64,000 nt of DNA from Paractinoplanes abujensis (GTDB taxonomy: Bacteria; Actinomycetota; Actinomycetes; Mycobacteriales; Micromonosporaceae): the NCBI RefSeq assembly GCF_014204895.1, contig NZ_JACHMF010000001.1, forward strand, positions 7,254,001-7,318,000, in the 5' to 3' direction. The notes under the pieces are model-generated. The model saw only the letters and a program-made list of their open reading frames with translations. It was not told the DNA's origin and searched no databases. Of the stretch, positions 8,803 to 16,822 are shown piece after piece. Both the position numbers and the translations under genes were made by a program. Position 1 is the first letter of the stretch; the number at the start of each line of letters is the position of its first letter.

Positions 8803-9129
8803 ATGCAGCCGGCCGCGGACCCGTCCGAAGAGCAGCAGCACATCCCGGTGCCGCGGGGCGAGGACGCGCCCGCCGCGCCTGAGGCCGAGCCCCGCGAATC
8901 CGCCCTCACCGATCGTGAGCAGCAGATCCTCGCCTTCGAGGCCCGTTGGTGGAAGCACGCCGGCAGCAAGGAACAGGCCGTCCGCGACACGTTCGGCCTG
9001 TCCTCCACGCGCTACTACCAGCTGCTCAACGGCCTGCTCGACAACCCGGCCGCCCTCGAGCACGACCCCGTGCTGGTCGGCCGCCTGCGCCGCCTGCGCT
9101 CGACCCGGGCCCGCACCCGTCGTCGCTGA
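8803..9129 (+). CDS. DUF3263 family protein
   Basis: 108 residues from the ATG at 8803 with GGAG at a good distance; a longer frame from 8713 lacks such a site. An acidic, Pro-rich N-terminus precedes a helical domain (about 40-100) with LTDREQQILAFEARWW and FGLSSTRYYQLLNGLL, matching actinobacterial DUF3263 proteins, thought to be small helix-turn-helix proteins. It ends in an Arg-rich tail. Function unknown; DNA binding is inferred from the fold. It is convergent with the Cdc48-like gene, seven bases away. Confidence 0.8.
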   Translation: MQPAADPSEEQQHIPVPRGEDAPAAPEAEPRESALTDREQQILAFEARWWKHAGSKEQAVRDTFGLSSTRYYQLLNGLLDNPAALEHDPVLVGRLRRLRSTRARTRRR

Positions 9130-9136
9130 AAAGGCC

Positions 9137-11323
9137 TCAGGCGTGGTGGTGCTTCTCGGCGTAGGCCGCAAGCCATGCCACCTGGTCGGGATCGAGTGAC
9201 GCCCGGACGTTCTTGCGCGCGGTCGCGACGTTGGCCGCGGTGACTGTCGTCGCCTCCAGCGAGTCGCGCATCGCGGCCAGCGCCGACTCGCGGATCAGGG
9301 CCGCGCAGTCCGCCGCCGAGAAACCTTCCAGCTCGGCGCCCAGCCCGACCAGGTCGACCGACTCGTCCAGCGGCACCGACTTCGACGACGCCTTGAGGAT
9401 CGCGGCCCGCGCCTCGGCGTCCGGCGGCGGCACGTAGACCAGCCGCTCCAGCCGGCCCGGCCGCAGCAGGGCCGGGTCGATCAGGTCGGGCCGGTTGGTC
9501 GCGCCGATCACCACGACGTTGCGCAGATCCTCCACGCCGTCCAGCTCGGTCAGCAGCGAGGCCACCACCCGGTCGGTCGTGCCGCCGTCGGTGCCCTGCC
9601 CGCGGGTCGGTGCCAGCGCGTCCACCTCGTCCAGGAAGACCAGCGTGGGCGCGGCCTCGCGGGCCCGGCGGAACAACTCGCGGACGGCCCGTTCGCTGTC
9701 ACCCACCCACTTGCTGAGCAGCTCGGCCCCCTTGACCGAGAGCACGTTGGCCTTGCCGGTGCCCGCGATCGCCTTGACCAGGAACGTCTTGCCGCAGCCG
9801 GGCGGGCCGTAGAGCAGCACGCCGCGCGGGGGCGAGACACCGAGCCGGGCGAACGTGTCGGGGTAGTTCAGCGGCCACAGCACCGACTCGGTCAGCACCT
9901 GTTTGACCTCGACCATGTCGCCGACCTCGTCGAGGGTCACCGCGGCCACCTCGAGCGTGGACTCGGCCATCGACGTCGGGCGGACCACGTCGAGCGCGGC
10001 CTCGAAGTCGGCCATGGCCACGGTCGGCTTCTCGACGTCGTCGTTCTTCTGCCGCAGCGCGGCTCGCACACCGGCCTCGCGGGCCAGGGCGCCCAGGTCG
10101 GCCGCGACAAAACCGGGGGTCCGCCCGGCGATCTCGTCCAGCCGTACGTCCTCGGCCAGCTGCAGGCTGCGGGTCAGCACGCCCAGCTGCTCGCGGCGCA
10201 TGGCCGCGTCGGGCAGCGGCACGGCGAGCTGGGTGGCCAGCAGGTGCGGCGCGCGCAGCGACGTGTCGACCGACTCGGGCCGGCTCGTCGTGGCGATCAC
10301 CGCGATCCCGGCCCGCACGGTCTCCTCGACCACCTGGTGGAAGATCACGCTGATCGGGCCGGGGTCCTCGCGCGGGGCCAGCGCGTCGGCGTCCGAGAAG
10401 AGCAGCACCGTCGCCCCGCCCGAGCGGGCCTCGCGGGCCAGCTCGCGCAGCCGGGCCGCGGCCGACTGGTTGGTCAGCGCGGCGATCTCGGGCGCCCAGA
10501 CCGGCACCACCCGCGCCCCGACCTGCGCGGCGACCGCCCGCACCAGGGCCGACTTGCCGGAGCCGGCCGGCCCGGTGATCAGCACGCCCAGCGAGACCTC
10601 GGTGCCCAGCCGTTCCAGCACCTCTTTGTGGTTGAAGCCGAGGTCGAGCAGCTCCTCCAGCTCCTTGGCCTGGGCCCGCATGCCGGGCAGGTCGTCCAGG
10701 CTGGGCGGCGGCACCTCGGGGTCGGTGGCCGCGGGCTCCTGCGGCCGCGCGGACGGGCCGGGCACCGGCGACGAGGCCGGACCGTCCTGCCAGCCCACCA
10801 CGGTGTCCATGGTGACCAGCACGCCGTCGGTCTCGATCACGGTCAGCAGCGCGGTGTTCCACTGATAGCCGAGCCGGTTGCGCAGGCTCTGGCCGACGTC
10901 GGGGCCGCCGACCGGCATCAGTTCCTGCGGGCGCAGCGAGACGTTGTCGCCCTCGGTGACCACCTTGCCCAGCAGGGCCAGCCGCAGCATCTCGGGCGAG
11001 ACCAGGGCCACCACGTCGGCCGCGCCGGCCAGCGTGACGTGCCGAGCCGCCACCGCCGGCTCGACGCACACGGTGACCCGGCCGCCGTCGCGCAGCCCCA
11101 GGTTGCCCAGGGTCAGGTCGTCGGCGTAGAGGAACTCGCGGCTCGCCCCGGGCTGGGCCTTGGCCGCGAGCGCCGCCGTGGTGCGGGTGGCGCTCAGCCG
11201 TACGGGATCGCCCGCGTTGATCGACAGCGCGGTCATGACGTCGGGGTGCAGCCGCACGATGCCGCGGCGGTCGTCGAGCCCGGTCGGCCGTAGCGTCGCG
11301 GTCAGCGTCAGTTCGTCAGTCAC
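9137..11323 (-). CDS. Cdc48/VCP-like double-AAA ATPase with degenerate first ring
   Basis: 728 residues, GTG start. An N-terminal double-psi beta-barrel domain (about 1-180) like the Cdc48 substrate/cofactor domain is followed by a Pro-rich linker and two AAA modules. D1 has Walker A GPAGSGKS with Lys257, but the Walker B acidic pair is replaced by Ser310-Asp311 (LLFSDADAL), and the second-region-of-homology arginine is missing (LRAPHLLATQ). D2 is intact: Lys512 in GPPGCGKT, Asp565-Glu566 in VFLDEVDAL, GATNRPDLIDPALLRPGRLE. D1 therefore probably binds ATP without efficient hydrolysis, while D2 drives unfolding or remodelling. It differs from Mpa/ARC in lacking the coiled coil and OB domains. 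Substrates unknown. Confidence 0.88.
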   Translation of the reverse strand: MTDELTLTATLRPTGLDDRRGIVRLHPDVMTALSINAGDPVRLSATRTTAALAAKAQPGASREFLYADDLTLGNLGLRDGGRVTVCVEPAVAARHVTLAGAADVVALVSPEMLRLALLGKVVTEGDNVSLRPQELMPVGGPDVGQSLRNRLGYQWNTALLTVIETDGVLVTMDTVVGWQDGPASSPVPGPSARPQEPAATDPEVPPPSLDDLPGMRAQAKELEELLDLGFNHKEVLERLGTEVSLGVLITGPAGSGKSALVRAVAAQVGARVVPVWAPEIAALTNQSAAARLRELAREARSGGATVLLFSDADALAPREDPGPISVIFHQVVEETVRAGIAVIATTSRPESVDTSLRAPHLLATQLAVPLPDAAMRREQLGVLTRSLQLAEDVRLDEIAGRTPGFVAADLGALAREAGVRAALRQKNDDVEKPTVAMADFEAALDVVRPTSMAESTLEVAAVTLDEVGDMVEVKQVLTESVLWPLNYPDTFARLGVSPPRGVLLYGPPGCGKTFLVKAIAGTGKANVLSVKGAELLSKWVGDSERAVRELFRRAREAAPTLVFLDEVDALAPTRGQGTDGGTTDRVVASLLTELDGVEDLRNVVVIGATNRPDLIDPALLRPGRLERLVYVPPPDAEARAAILKASSKSVPLDESVDLVGLGAELEGFSAADCAALIRESALAAMRDSLEATTVTAANVATARKNVRASLDPDQVAWLAAYAEKHHHA

Positions 11324-11368
11324 GCGTGCAGGCCCCTGTCGTCAGCGTCCGTCCTGATCCCATCGTCC

Positions 11369-11374
11369 ACGCTA
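11369..11374 (-). promoter_or_regulatory. candidate -10 box for the Cdc48-like gene
   Basis: Reads TAGCGT on the minus strand, about 45 bases before the GTG at 11323, allowing a short leader that contains AGGGG. Confidence 0.3.
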
Positions 11375-11426
11375 TCGTCCGCGGGCTCCTGAGAGGTTTC
11401 ACAGGCATCGCTCAGACGCCTCCGGC

Positions 11427-11432
11427 TAGCGT
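11427..11432 (+). promoter_or_regulatory. -10 box for the hydrolase-ABC fusion gene
   Basis: TAGCGT, 6 bases before the ATG at 11439, suggesting a leaderless transcript divergent from the Cdc48-like gene. Confidence 0.42.
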
Positions 11433-11438
11433 TCAGGC

Positions 11439-14192
11439 ATGTCTTGGACCAGCCGGCTGCCCCGGCCCACCCGGCGCCGGATTGTCGCCGCCTCGGTCGT
11501 CGTCGTGCTGGTGGCCGCCCTCGTGGGCTGGGCCGCGTGGCCCGAGCGCGCGGCCTGGACGACGCAGGACGAGATGGTCACGGTGCAGACCGGCCCCGAG
11601 CGTAACGAGAACGTCACCCTCGACACCCGGCTCTACCTGCCCCGCGACCGCGACGGCAAGGTGCCCGCGGTGCTGCTGGCGCACGGCTTCGGCGGCACCA
11701 AGGAGGCGCTCAGCGACGACGCCGAGTCGCTCGCCGGGCGCGGCTACGCGGTGCTCACCTACACCGCCGAGGGCTTCGGGCGCAGCGGCGGCCAGATCCA
11801 CCTGAACAGTCCCGACTACGAGATCCACGACGCCCAGGGCCTGCTCGACTGGCTGGCCGGCCGGCCCGAGATCCAGCTCGACGCGGCCGGCGACCCCCGG
11901 GTGGGTGTGGTCGGCGGGTCCTACGGCGGGGCCCTCGCGCTCATGCTGGCCGGGCAGGACCAGCGGGTCGACGCGATCGTCCCCTCGATCACGTGGAACG
12001 ACCTGAGCACCGTCTTCCTGCCGCAGTCGGCCGACACCGCAGCCACCGGCGTCTTCAAGAAAGGCTGGGCCGGCGTCTTCTTCGGCAACGGGGGCGCGGT
12101 GCCCGCGGCCGGCGCAGAGTCGCAGGTGCCGGTCGGGCTCAACGTCGACCCGGCCTGCGGGCGGTTCGCGGCCGACGTCTGCCGGGCCTACCTCGACGTC
12201 GCCACCAGCGGAAACCCCTCCCAGGCGACGATCGATCGGCTGCGTGAGTCGAGTCCGGCCCCGACCCTGAGCAAGATCAAGGCACCCACGCTGCTCATCC
12301 AGGGCGCGGTCGACACGCTCTTCCCGCTCAGCGACGCCGACGCCAACGCGCGGGGGATCGCCGCGACCGGCACCCCGGTCAAGGTCGCCTGGTTCACCGG
12401 CGGGCACGACGGCGGCGCGGGCCCGCAGACGGATCAGGACAGGGTGAAGTTCCTGACCGCGCAGTGGCTCGACCACTACGTCAAGGGCGAGGGCGAGGCG
12501 CCGTCCGGCGACTTCACGTATTCGCGGGTGGCCGGGTTCAGCGCGCTCGACCGCGGGCTCGTGACCAACGGCTACTCCGACGACGCGTACCCGGGCCTGG
12601 GCGGAACCGGCACGACCAGCGTGACCCTGCAGGGCCCGGCGCAGCCGATCGCCAACCCGCCGAACGGCAACCCGGGCGCGCTCTCGTCGCTGCCGGGCAC
12701 GGGCGGGCGCCTCAGCGAACTGCTCTCCGGGGTCGCCGCCGACATCCCCGGCCAGCACGCGACCTTCGAATCGGCTCCGGTGAGCAAGGCGATCGACGTG
12801 GCCGGGTCGCCCACCGTCCGGCTGCGGGTCGCCTCGACGAGCGGGGAAGCCACCCTCTTCGTCAAGCTCTACGACGTCGACCAGTCGGGGGCCGAGACGC
12901 TGAGCGCCGGCCTGGTCGCCCCGGTGCGGCTCACCGGCCTGCCCGCGGCGCTGGAGGACTCGGAGGTGCACACGGTCCGGCTGCCCGCGATCGTGCGTCA
13001 GATCGACGCCGGTCACACCGTACGGGTCGTGGTGGCCACCACCGACCAGGCGTTCCTCTCCCCGGCGGAGCCGGCCCTCTACAGCGTTCAGGTCGGCACG
13101 GAGCTGCAGCTGCCGACAGTGGTCGGTGAGCCCATCGCCAACCCGCAGACGATCTGGCGGTACGTGCTGGCCGGCCTGCTCGTGGCGATCGCGCTGGGGC
13201 TGGCCGTGCTGCTGCTCGTACGGCGGCGCAAGCTGCGGCGGCGGCACACCCCCACCGATCCCGAGCACGCCGACACCCCGCTGGTCGTGCAGGGGCTGCG
13301 CAAGGCGTACGGGGACGGCTTCGTCGCGGTCGAGGAGATCAGCTTCACCGTGCGGCGGGGGCAGGTGGTCGGCCTGCTCGGGCCCAACGGCGCCGGCAAG
13401 ACCACGACGCTGCGGGTGCTGATGGGCCTGACCATGCCGACGGCGGGCGAGGCCCTGGTGTTCGGGCACAAGCTGGTGCCCGGCTCGCCGGTGCTGTCGC
13501 GGGTCGGCGCGCTGGTCGAGGGGCCGGGCTTCCTGCCCCACCTGACCGGGCTGGAGAACCTTGAGGCGTACTGGAAAGCCACCGGACGCCCGTGGGCGGA
13601 CGCCCGCTTCGACGAGGCGCTCGAGATCGCCGGGCTGGGTGAGTCGGTCCACCGGCGTACGAAGAAATACAGCCACGGCATGCGGCAGCGGCTCGCCATC
13701 GCCCAGGCCATGCTGGGCCTGCCCGAGCTGCTGGTGCTCGACGAACCGACCGACGGGCTCGACCCGCCGCAGATCGCCGAGATGCGCCGGGTGCTCAAGC
13801 GGTACGCCACCGACGGGCGGGCCGTGCTGGTCAGCAGCCACCTGCTGGCCGAGGTCGAGCAGACCTGCACGCACGCCGTCGTGGTCAACAAGGGCCGCAT
13901 CGTCGCGTCCGGTCCGGTCGAGGAGATCGTCGGCGACTCCCCGTCGGTGCAGCTGGAGGTGTCCGACGTGCCGGCCGCCGAGCGGGTGCTGGACGAGCTG
14001 GGCGTGCGCTCGGTGCTGCCCGACGGGCCGTCCGGGCTGATCGTCGAGATGAACGGCACGCCCCGCTCCGAGGTGGTGGCGTCGCTGGTCCGGGCGGGCG
14101 TCGCGGTCGACCGGGTGGTGCCGCGGCGCCGCCTCGAGGACGCCTTCCTCGCCCTGGTCGGCGAGAACTCGCGGGGAAGTGGAGACCGATGA
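11439..14192 (+). CDS. membrane-tethered S15/CocE-like hydrolase fused to an ABC ATPase
   Basis: 917 residues. A transmembrane helix (about 15-33) is followed by an alpha/beta-hydrolase domain of X-Pro dipeptidyl-peptidase (S15/CocE) type: nucleophile Ser161 in VVGGSYGG, acid Asp292 in GAVDTLFP, base His323 in TGGHDGG. A jelly-roll PepX_C-like domain (about 400-565, VRLRVASTSGEATLFVKLYD) comes next, then a second helix (about 572-592) ending in RRRKLRRR. The last part (about 612-917) is a full ABC ATPase: Lys654 in GPNGAGKTTT, signature YSHGMRQRLA, Asp768-Glu769 in LVLDEPTDGLDP. The positive-inside rule puts the hydrolase outside and the ATPase in the cytosol. The permease starts within its stop (ATGA). 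The two activities may act on one exported compound; no substrate can be named. Confidence 0.85.
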   Translation: MSWTSRLPRPTRRRIVAASVVVVLVAALVGWAAWPERAAWTTQDEMVTVQTGPERNENVTLDTRLYLPRDRDGKVPAVLLAHGFGGTKEALSDDAESLAGRGYAVLTYTAEGFGRSGGQIHLNSPDYEIHDAQGLLDWLAGRPEIQLDAAGDPRVGVVGGSYGGALALMLAGQDQRVDAIVPSITWNDLSTVFLPQSADTAATGVFKKGWAGVFFGNGGAVPAAGAESQVPVGLNVDPACGRFAADVCRAYLDVATSGNPSQATIDRLRESSPAPTLSKIKAPTLLIQGAVDTLFPLSDADANARGIAATGTPVKVAWFTGGHDGGAGPQTDQDRVKFLTAQWLDHYVKGEGEAPSGDFTYSRVAGFSALDRGLVTNGYSDDAYPGLGGTGTTSVTLQGPAQPIANPPNGNPGALSSLPGTGGRLSELLSGVAADIPGQHATFESAPVSKAIDVAGSPTVRLRVASTSGEATLFVKLYDVDQSGAETLSAGLVAPVRLTGLPAALEDSEVHTVRLPAIVRQIDAGHTVRVVVATTDQAFLSPAEPALYSVQVGTELQLPTVVGEPIANPQTIWRYVLAGLLVAIALGLAVLLLVRRRKLRRRHTPTDPEHADTPLVVQGLRKAYGDGFVAVEEISFTVRRGQVVGLLGPNGAGKTTTLRVLMGLTMPTAGEALVFGHKLVPGSPVLSRVGALVEGPGFLPHLTGLENLEAYWKATGRPWADARFDEALEIAGLGESVHRRTKKYSHGMRQRLAIAQAMLGLPELLVLDEPTDGLDPPQIAEMRRVLKRYATDGRAVLVSSHLLAEVEQTCTHAVVVNKGRIVASGPVEEIVGDSPSVQLEVSDVPAAERVLDELGVRSVLPDGPSGLIVEMNGTPRSEVVASLVRAGVAVDRVVPRRRLEDAFLALVGENSRGSGDR

Positions 14193-15055
14193 GCGTTGAT
14201 GTGAGTGCCGGCGCGACCGGCTACCGGCCGTCGCGCACCCTGCCGGTCTGGGCCGAGGTGCGGCGGCAGGCCTCGCGCCGGCGCACCCAGCTCGGGCTGG
14301 GCTTCATGGCGGTGCTGCCGCTGATCATCCTGATCGCCTTCGAGTTCGACAGCGGCGGCGACGAGGACGGCGACGGCGGCGCCTTCGGCAGCCTGGTCGA
14401 CCTGGCCACCTCGGGCGGGCTCAACTTCGCGCTGTTCTGCCTGGCTGTGTCGGCCGGATTCCTGCTGGTCGTGGTGGTTGCGCTCTTCTGCGGCGACACG
14501 GTGGCCAGCGAGGCCAGCTGGGGCAGCCTGCGCTACCTGCTGGCGGTGCCGGTCCCGCGGGCCCGGCTGCTCGCGGTCAAGCTGATGGTGGCGCTGGCCT
14601 ACTCGGCGGTGGCGCTGCTCGTGCTGACCGGGGTCGGGCTGCTCGCGGGCACCCTGCGCTACGGCTGGCACCCGCTGGGCAGCACGATCGCGGCCGAGAT
14701 CGCGCCCGGCGCAGGTCTGCTGCGGCTGCTCGGGATCGCCGGCTATTTGGCCGTCACCATGCTGGTCGTGGCCGGGCTGGCGTTCTTGCTGGGCACCCTG
14801 ACCGACGCCCCGCTGGGCGCGGTCGGCGGCGCGGTGATGATCTGGATCCTGTCCAGCATCCTCGACCAGATCACGGCGCTCGGGGTGATCCGCAACGCGC
14901 TGCCCACGCATTACAGCGACGCCTGGATGGGCCTGCTCTCCACTCCCGTGCAGACGGACGACCTGGTCAAGGGGGCCATCAGCGCCGTCATCTACGCCAC
15001 CGTGTGCTGGGGTGTCGCGTTCTGGCGCTTCACCCGGAAGGACATCACCTCGTAG
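14189..15055 (+). CDS. ABC-2 type permease, partner of the hydrolase-ABC fusion
   Basis: 288 residues; the ATG overlaps the fusion gene stop (ATGA), implying fixed stoichiometry. Six hydrophobic segments with an acidic Gly/Asp loop after the first (SGGDEDGDGGAFG) and the ABC-2 pattern GDTVASEASWGSLRYLLAVPVPR before the third helix. It would form the channel for the ATPase domain of the fusion protein. Substrate unknown. Confidence 0.82.
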   Translation: MSVDVSAGATGYRPSRTLPVWAEVRRQASRRRTQLGLGFMAVLPLIILIAFEFDSGGDEDGDGGAFGSLVDLATSGGLNFALFCLAVSAGFLLVVVVALFCGDTVASEASWGSLRYLLAVPVPRARLLAVKLMVALAYSAVALLVLTGVGLLAGTLRYGWHPLGSTIAAEIAPGAGLLRLLGIAGYLAVTMLVVAGLAFLLGTLTDAPLGAVGGAVMIWILSSILDQITALGVIRNALPTHYSDAWMGLLSTPVQTDDLVKGAISAVIYATVCWGVAFWRFTRKDITS

Positions 15056-15110
15056 CAGGGGTCTGTCTCACACCTTCGGATCGCGCGTGCCGAAACGCGG
15101 GATCCCGTCG

Positions 15111-15116
15111 TAAGGT
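15111..15116 (+). promoter_or_regulatory. candidate -10 box for the SAM riboswitch-thrC transcript
   Basis: TAAGGT, about 22 bases before the first paired bases of the riboswitch; -35 not evident. Confidence 0.35.
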
Positions 15117-15137
15117 GTTGGAAACACAACTGAATAC

Positions 15138-15256
15138 CTCATCCAGAGGGGCAGAGGGATACGGCCCTGTGAAGCCCCGGCAACCACCGTGCAGTCTCGA
15201 CGACGAGGCCGCGCGCGGCAGGTGCTAATTCCGTCCCCGACCTGGGGAAAGATGAG
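15138..15256 (+). ncRNA. SAM riboswitch (S-box family) upstream of thrC
   Basis: The leader has the S-box signatures in order: P1 5' strand CTCATC with CAGAGG, GAGGGAtACGGCCCtGTGAAG, CCCCGGCAACC, GGTGCTAATTCC, and closing GGGGAAAGATGAG whose GATGAG pairs with CTCATC. The ribosome-binding purines (AGGGAAGG) begin directly after the closing strand, so SAM binding could block translation initiation; no separate terminator is obvious. S-box leaders normally control methionine/SAM genes; here the next gene is threonine synthase. Assignment to SAM-I rather than a related SAM-I/IV-clan variant needs a covariance model. Confidence 0.88.
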
Positions 15257-15269
15257 AGGGAAGGCCTCG

Positions 15270-16553
15270 ATGACGTCTACCGTCAACGCACCCGCTGCTA
15301 TCTCCGCCTCGCCCGCCAAGGGTCTCGTGTGCCGTGCCTGCGGAGCGGAATACCCGCTGATCGCCCAGCACGCCTGTTACGAGTGTTTCGGCCCGCTCGA
15401 GGTGGCCTACGACGCCGACCTCCTCGCGCGGGTCACCCGTGAGCAGATCGAAGCCGGCCCGCAGAACATCTGGCGCTACGCCGGCCTGCTGCCCGCCGGT
15501 CAGGACCCGGCGACCCGGGTCACCCTCGACCCCGGCCTGACCCCGCTGGTCAGCGCGCCCGCCCTGGCCGCCGCGGTCGGACTGCGGGCGCCGCTGTGGG
15601 TCAAGGACGACTCGGCCAACCCGACCCACTCGTTCAAGGACCGCGTGGTCTCGGTCGCGCTGACCGCGGCCCGGGGCCTCGGCTTCACCCGCTTCGCCTG
15701 TGCCTCCACCGGCAACCTGGCCAACTCGGTGGCCGCGCACGCCGCTCGCGCCGGGGCGCCCAGCATCGTCTTCATCCCGTACGACCTGGAGCAGGGCAAG
15801 GTCGTCACGACCGCGGTCTACGGCGGCGACCTGGTGGCCATCGAGGGCTCCTACGACGACGTCAACCGGCTCTGCGGTGAGCTGGTCGAGACCGACGAGT
15901 TCGAGGACACCGCGTTCGTCAACGTCAACGTCCGGCCGTTCTACGCCGAGGGCTCGAAGACCCTGGGCTACGAGGTCGCCGAGCAGCTCGGCTGGCGCAT
16001 CCCGGCTCAGGTGGTCATCCCGATGGCTTCCGGCGAGCTGCTGACCAAGGTCGACAAGGCGTTCGCGGAGCTGGTCGAGATCGGGCTGTGCGAGGCGCCC
16101 GAGGACGGCTGGACGGTCTTCGGCGCGCAGTCGGCCGGCTGCAACCCGATCGCCACGGCGCTGCAGAGCGGCACCGACGAGATCACCCCGGTCAAGCCGA
16201 CCGGCATCGCGAAGTCGCTCAACATCGGCGACCCGGCCGCCGGGGCGTACGCGATCGAGGCCGTCCGGCGCACCGGTGGCTGGATGGACTACGCCGACGA
16301 CGACGAGATCCGGGCCGGCATCCGGCTGCTGGCCGAGACCACCGGTGTCTTCGCCGAGACCGCGGGCGGCACGACCGTGGCCGTGCTCAAGAAGCTCGTC
16401 GAGAGCGGCAAGCTCGACCCCGAGAAGGAGACGGTCGTCTACAACACCGGCGAGGGTCTCAAGACGTTGGACGCGATCTCGGAACTGGTCGGACCGACCC
16501 ACCGGATCAAGCCGTCGCTCAAGGGCGCCCGCGAGGCCGGCCTCCTGGGATGA
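15270..16553 (+). CDS. thrC: threonine synthase
   Basis: 427 residues from the ATG at 15270, placed just after the riboswitch with GGGAAGG five bases upstream. A PLP enzyme converting O-phosphohomoserine to threonine. An N-terminal zinc-ribbon-like pair (CRACG and CYECF) is followed by the PLP lysine Lys123 in THSFKDRVV and the substrate/phosphate loops CASTGNLANS and SGELLTKVD. Length and motifs match bacterial type ThrC. It competes with methionine synthesis for O-phosphohomoserine or homoserine, which explains why SAM would gate it. Confidence 0.93.
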   Translation: MTSTVNAPAAISASPAKGLVCRACGAEYPLIAQHACYECFGPLEVAYDADLLARVTREQIEAGPQNIWRYAGLLPAGQDPATRVTLDPGLTPLVSAPALAAAVGLRAPLWVKDDSANPTHSFKDRVVSVALTAARGLGFTRFACASTGNLANSVAAHAARAGAPSIVFIPYDLEQGKVVTTAVYGGDLVAIEGSYDDVNRLCGELVETDEFEDTAFVNVNVRPFYAEGSKTLGYEVAEQLGWRIPAQVVIPMASGELLTKVDKAFAELVEIGLCEAPEDGWTVFGAQSAGCNPIATALQSGTDEITPVKPTGIAKSLNIGDPAAGAYAIEAVRRTGGWMDYADDDEIRAGIRLLAETTGVFAETAGGTTVAVLKKLVESGKLDPEKETVVYNTGEGLKTLDAISELVGPTHRIKPSLKGAREAGLLG

Positions 16554-16589
16554 TGACGGTGAGTAACTGACCGTCCGGCGTCAAGTGAG

Positions 16590-16745
16590 AATTCCATCCC
16601 GCGAGGACTTGCGCCGGGTTACCGGGATCGGCAAGATGCTCTCTGCGGGAGGGCGCGGCGCCGTACGCGGCCCCTCACCTTCGAGCTTGGCGACAATCTC
16701 TCGAGGGGCCCAACGACCCAGCGCCGGAGGCGTTGTGCGTCCGTT
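16590..16745. other. candidate structured RNA or leader between thrC and a GNAT gene
   Basis: A run of nested inverted repeats with no convincing reading frame. Examples: GGCCCCTC at 16669-16676 with GAGGGGCC at 16703-16710, ATCCCG with CGGGAT at either side of CCGGGTTACCGG, and CGCC/GGCG near 16720-16733. Codon use in all open frames (for example a TTA codon and low third-position GC on the minus strand) argues against a protein. I do not recognise an Rfam family; strand unknown. Confidence 0.3.
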
Positions 16746-16822
16746 CTCCCGACCAACTTCCGTCCCGTGACGGCGCGATAAATCGCTCGCGTTCATGGCC
16801 GCCGCCCGCAAGGGTGGCGGCC

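Noticed and set aside
11433..13874. An 813-codon minus-strand frame opposite the hydrolase-ABC fusion
   Set aside because: No domain can be recognised and composition is Arg/Gly/Val-biased; the plus strand has complete catalytic motifs.
16581..16811. A 76-codon minus-strand frame between thrC and the GNAT gene
   Set aside because: It uses rare codons for this genome (TTA, low third-position GC), has no ribosome site and no recognised relatives; I describe the region as possible structured RNA instead.
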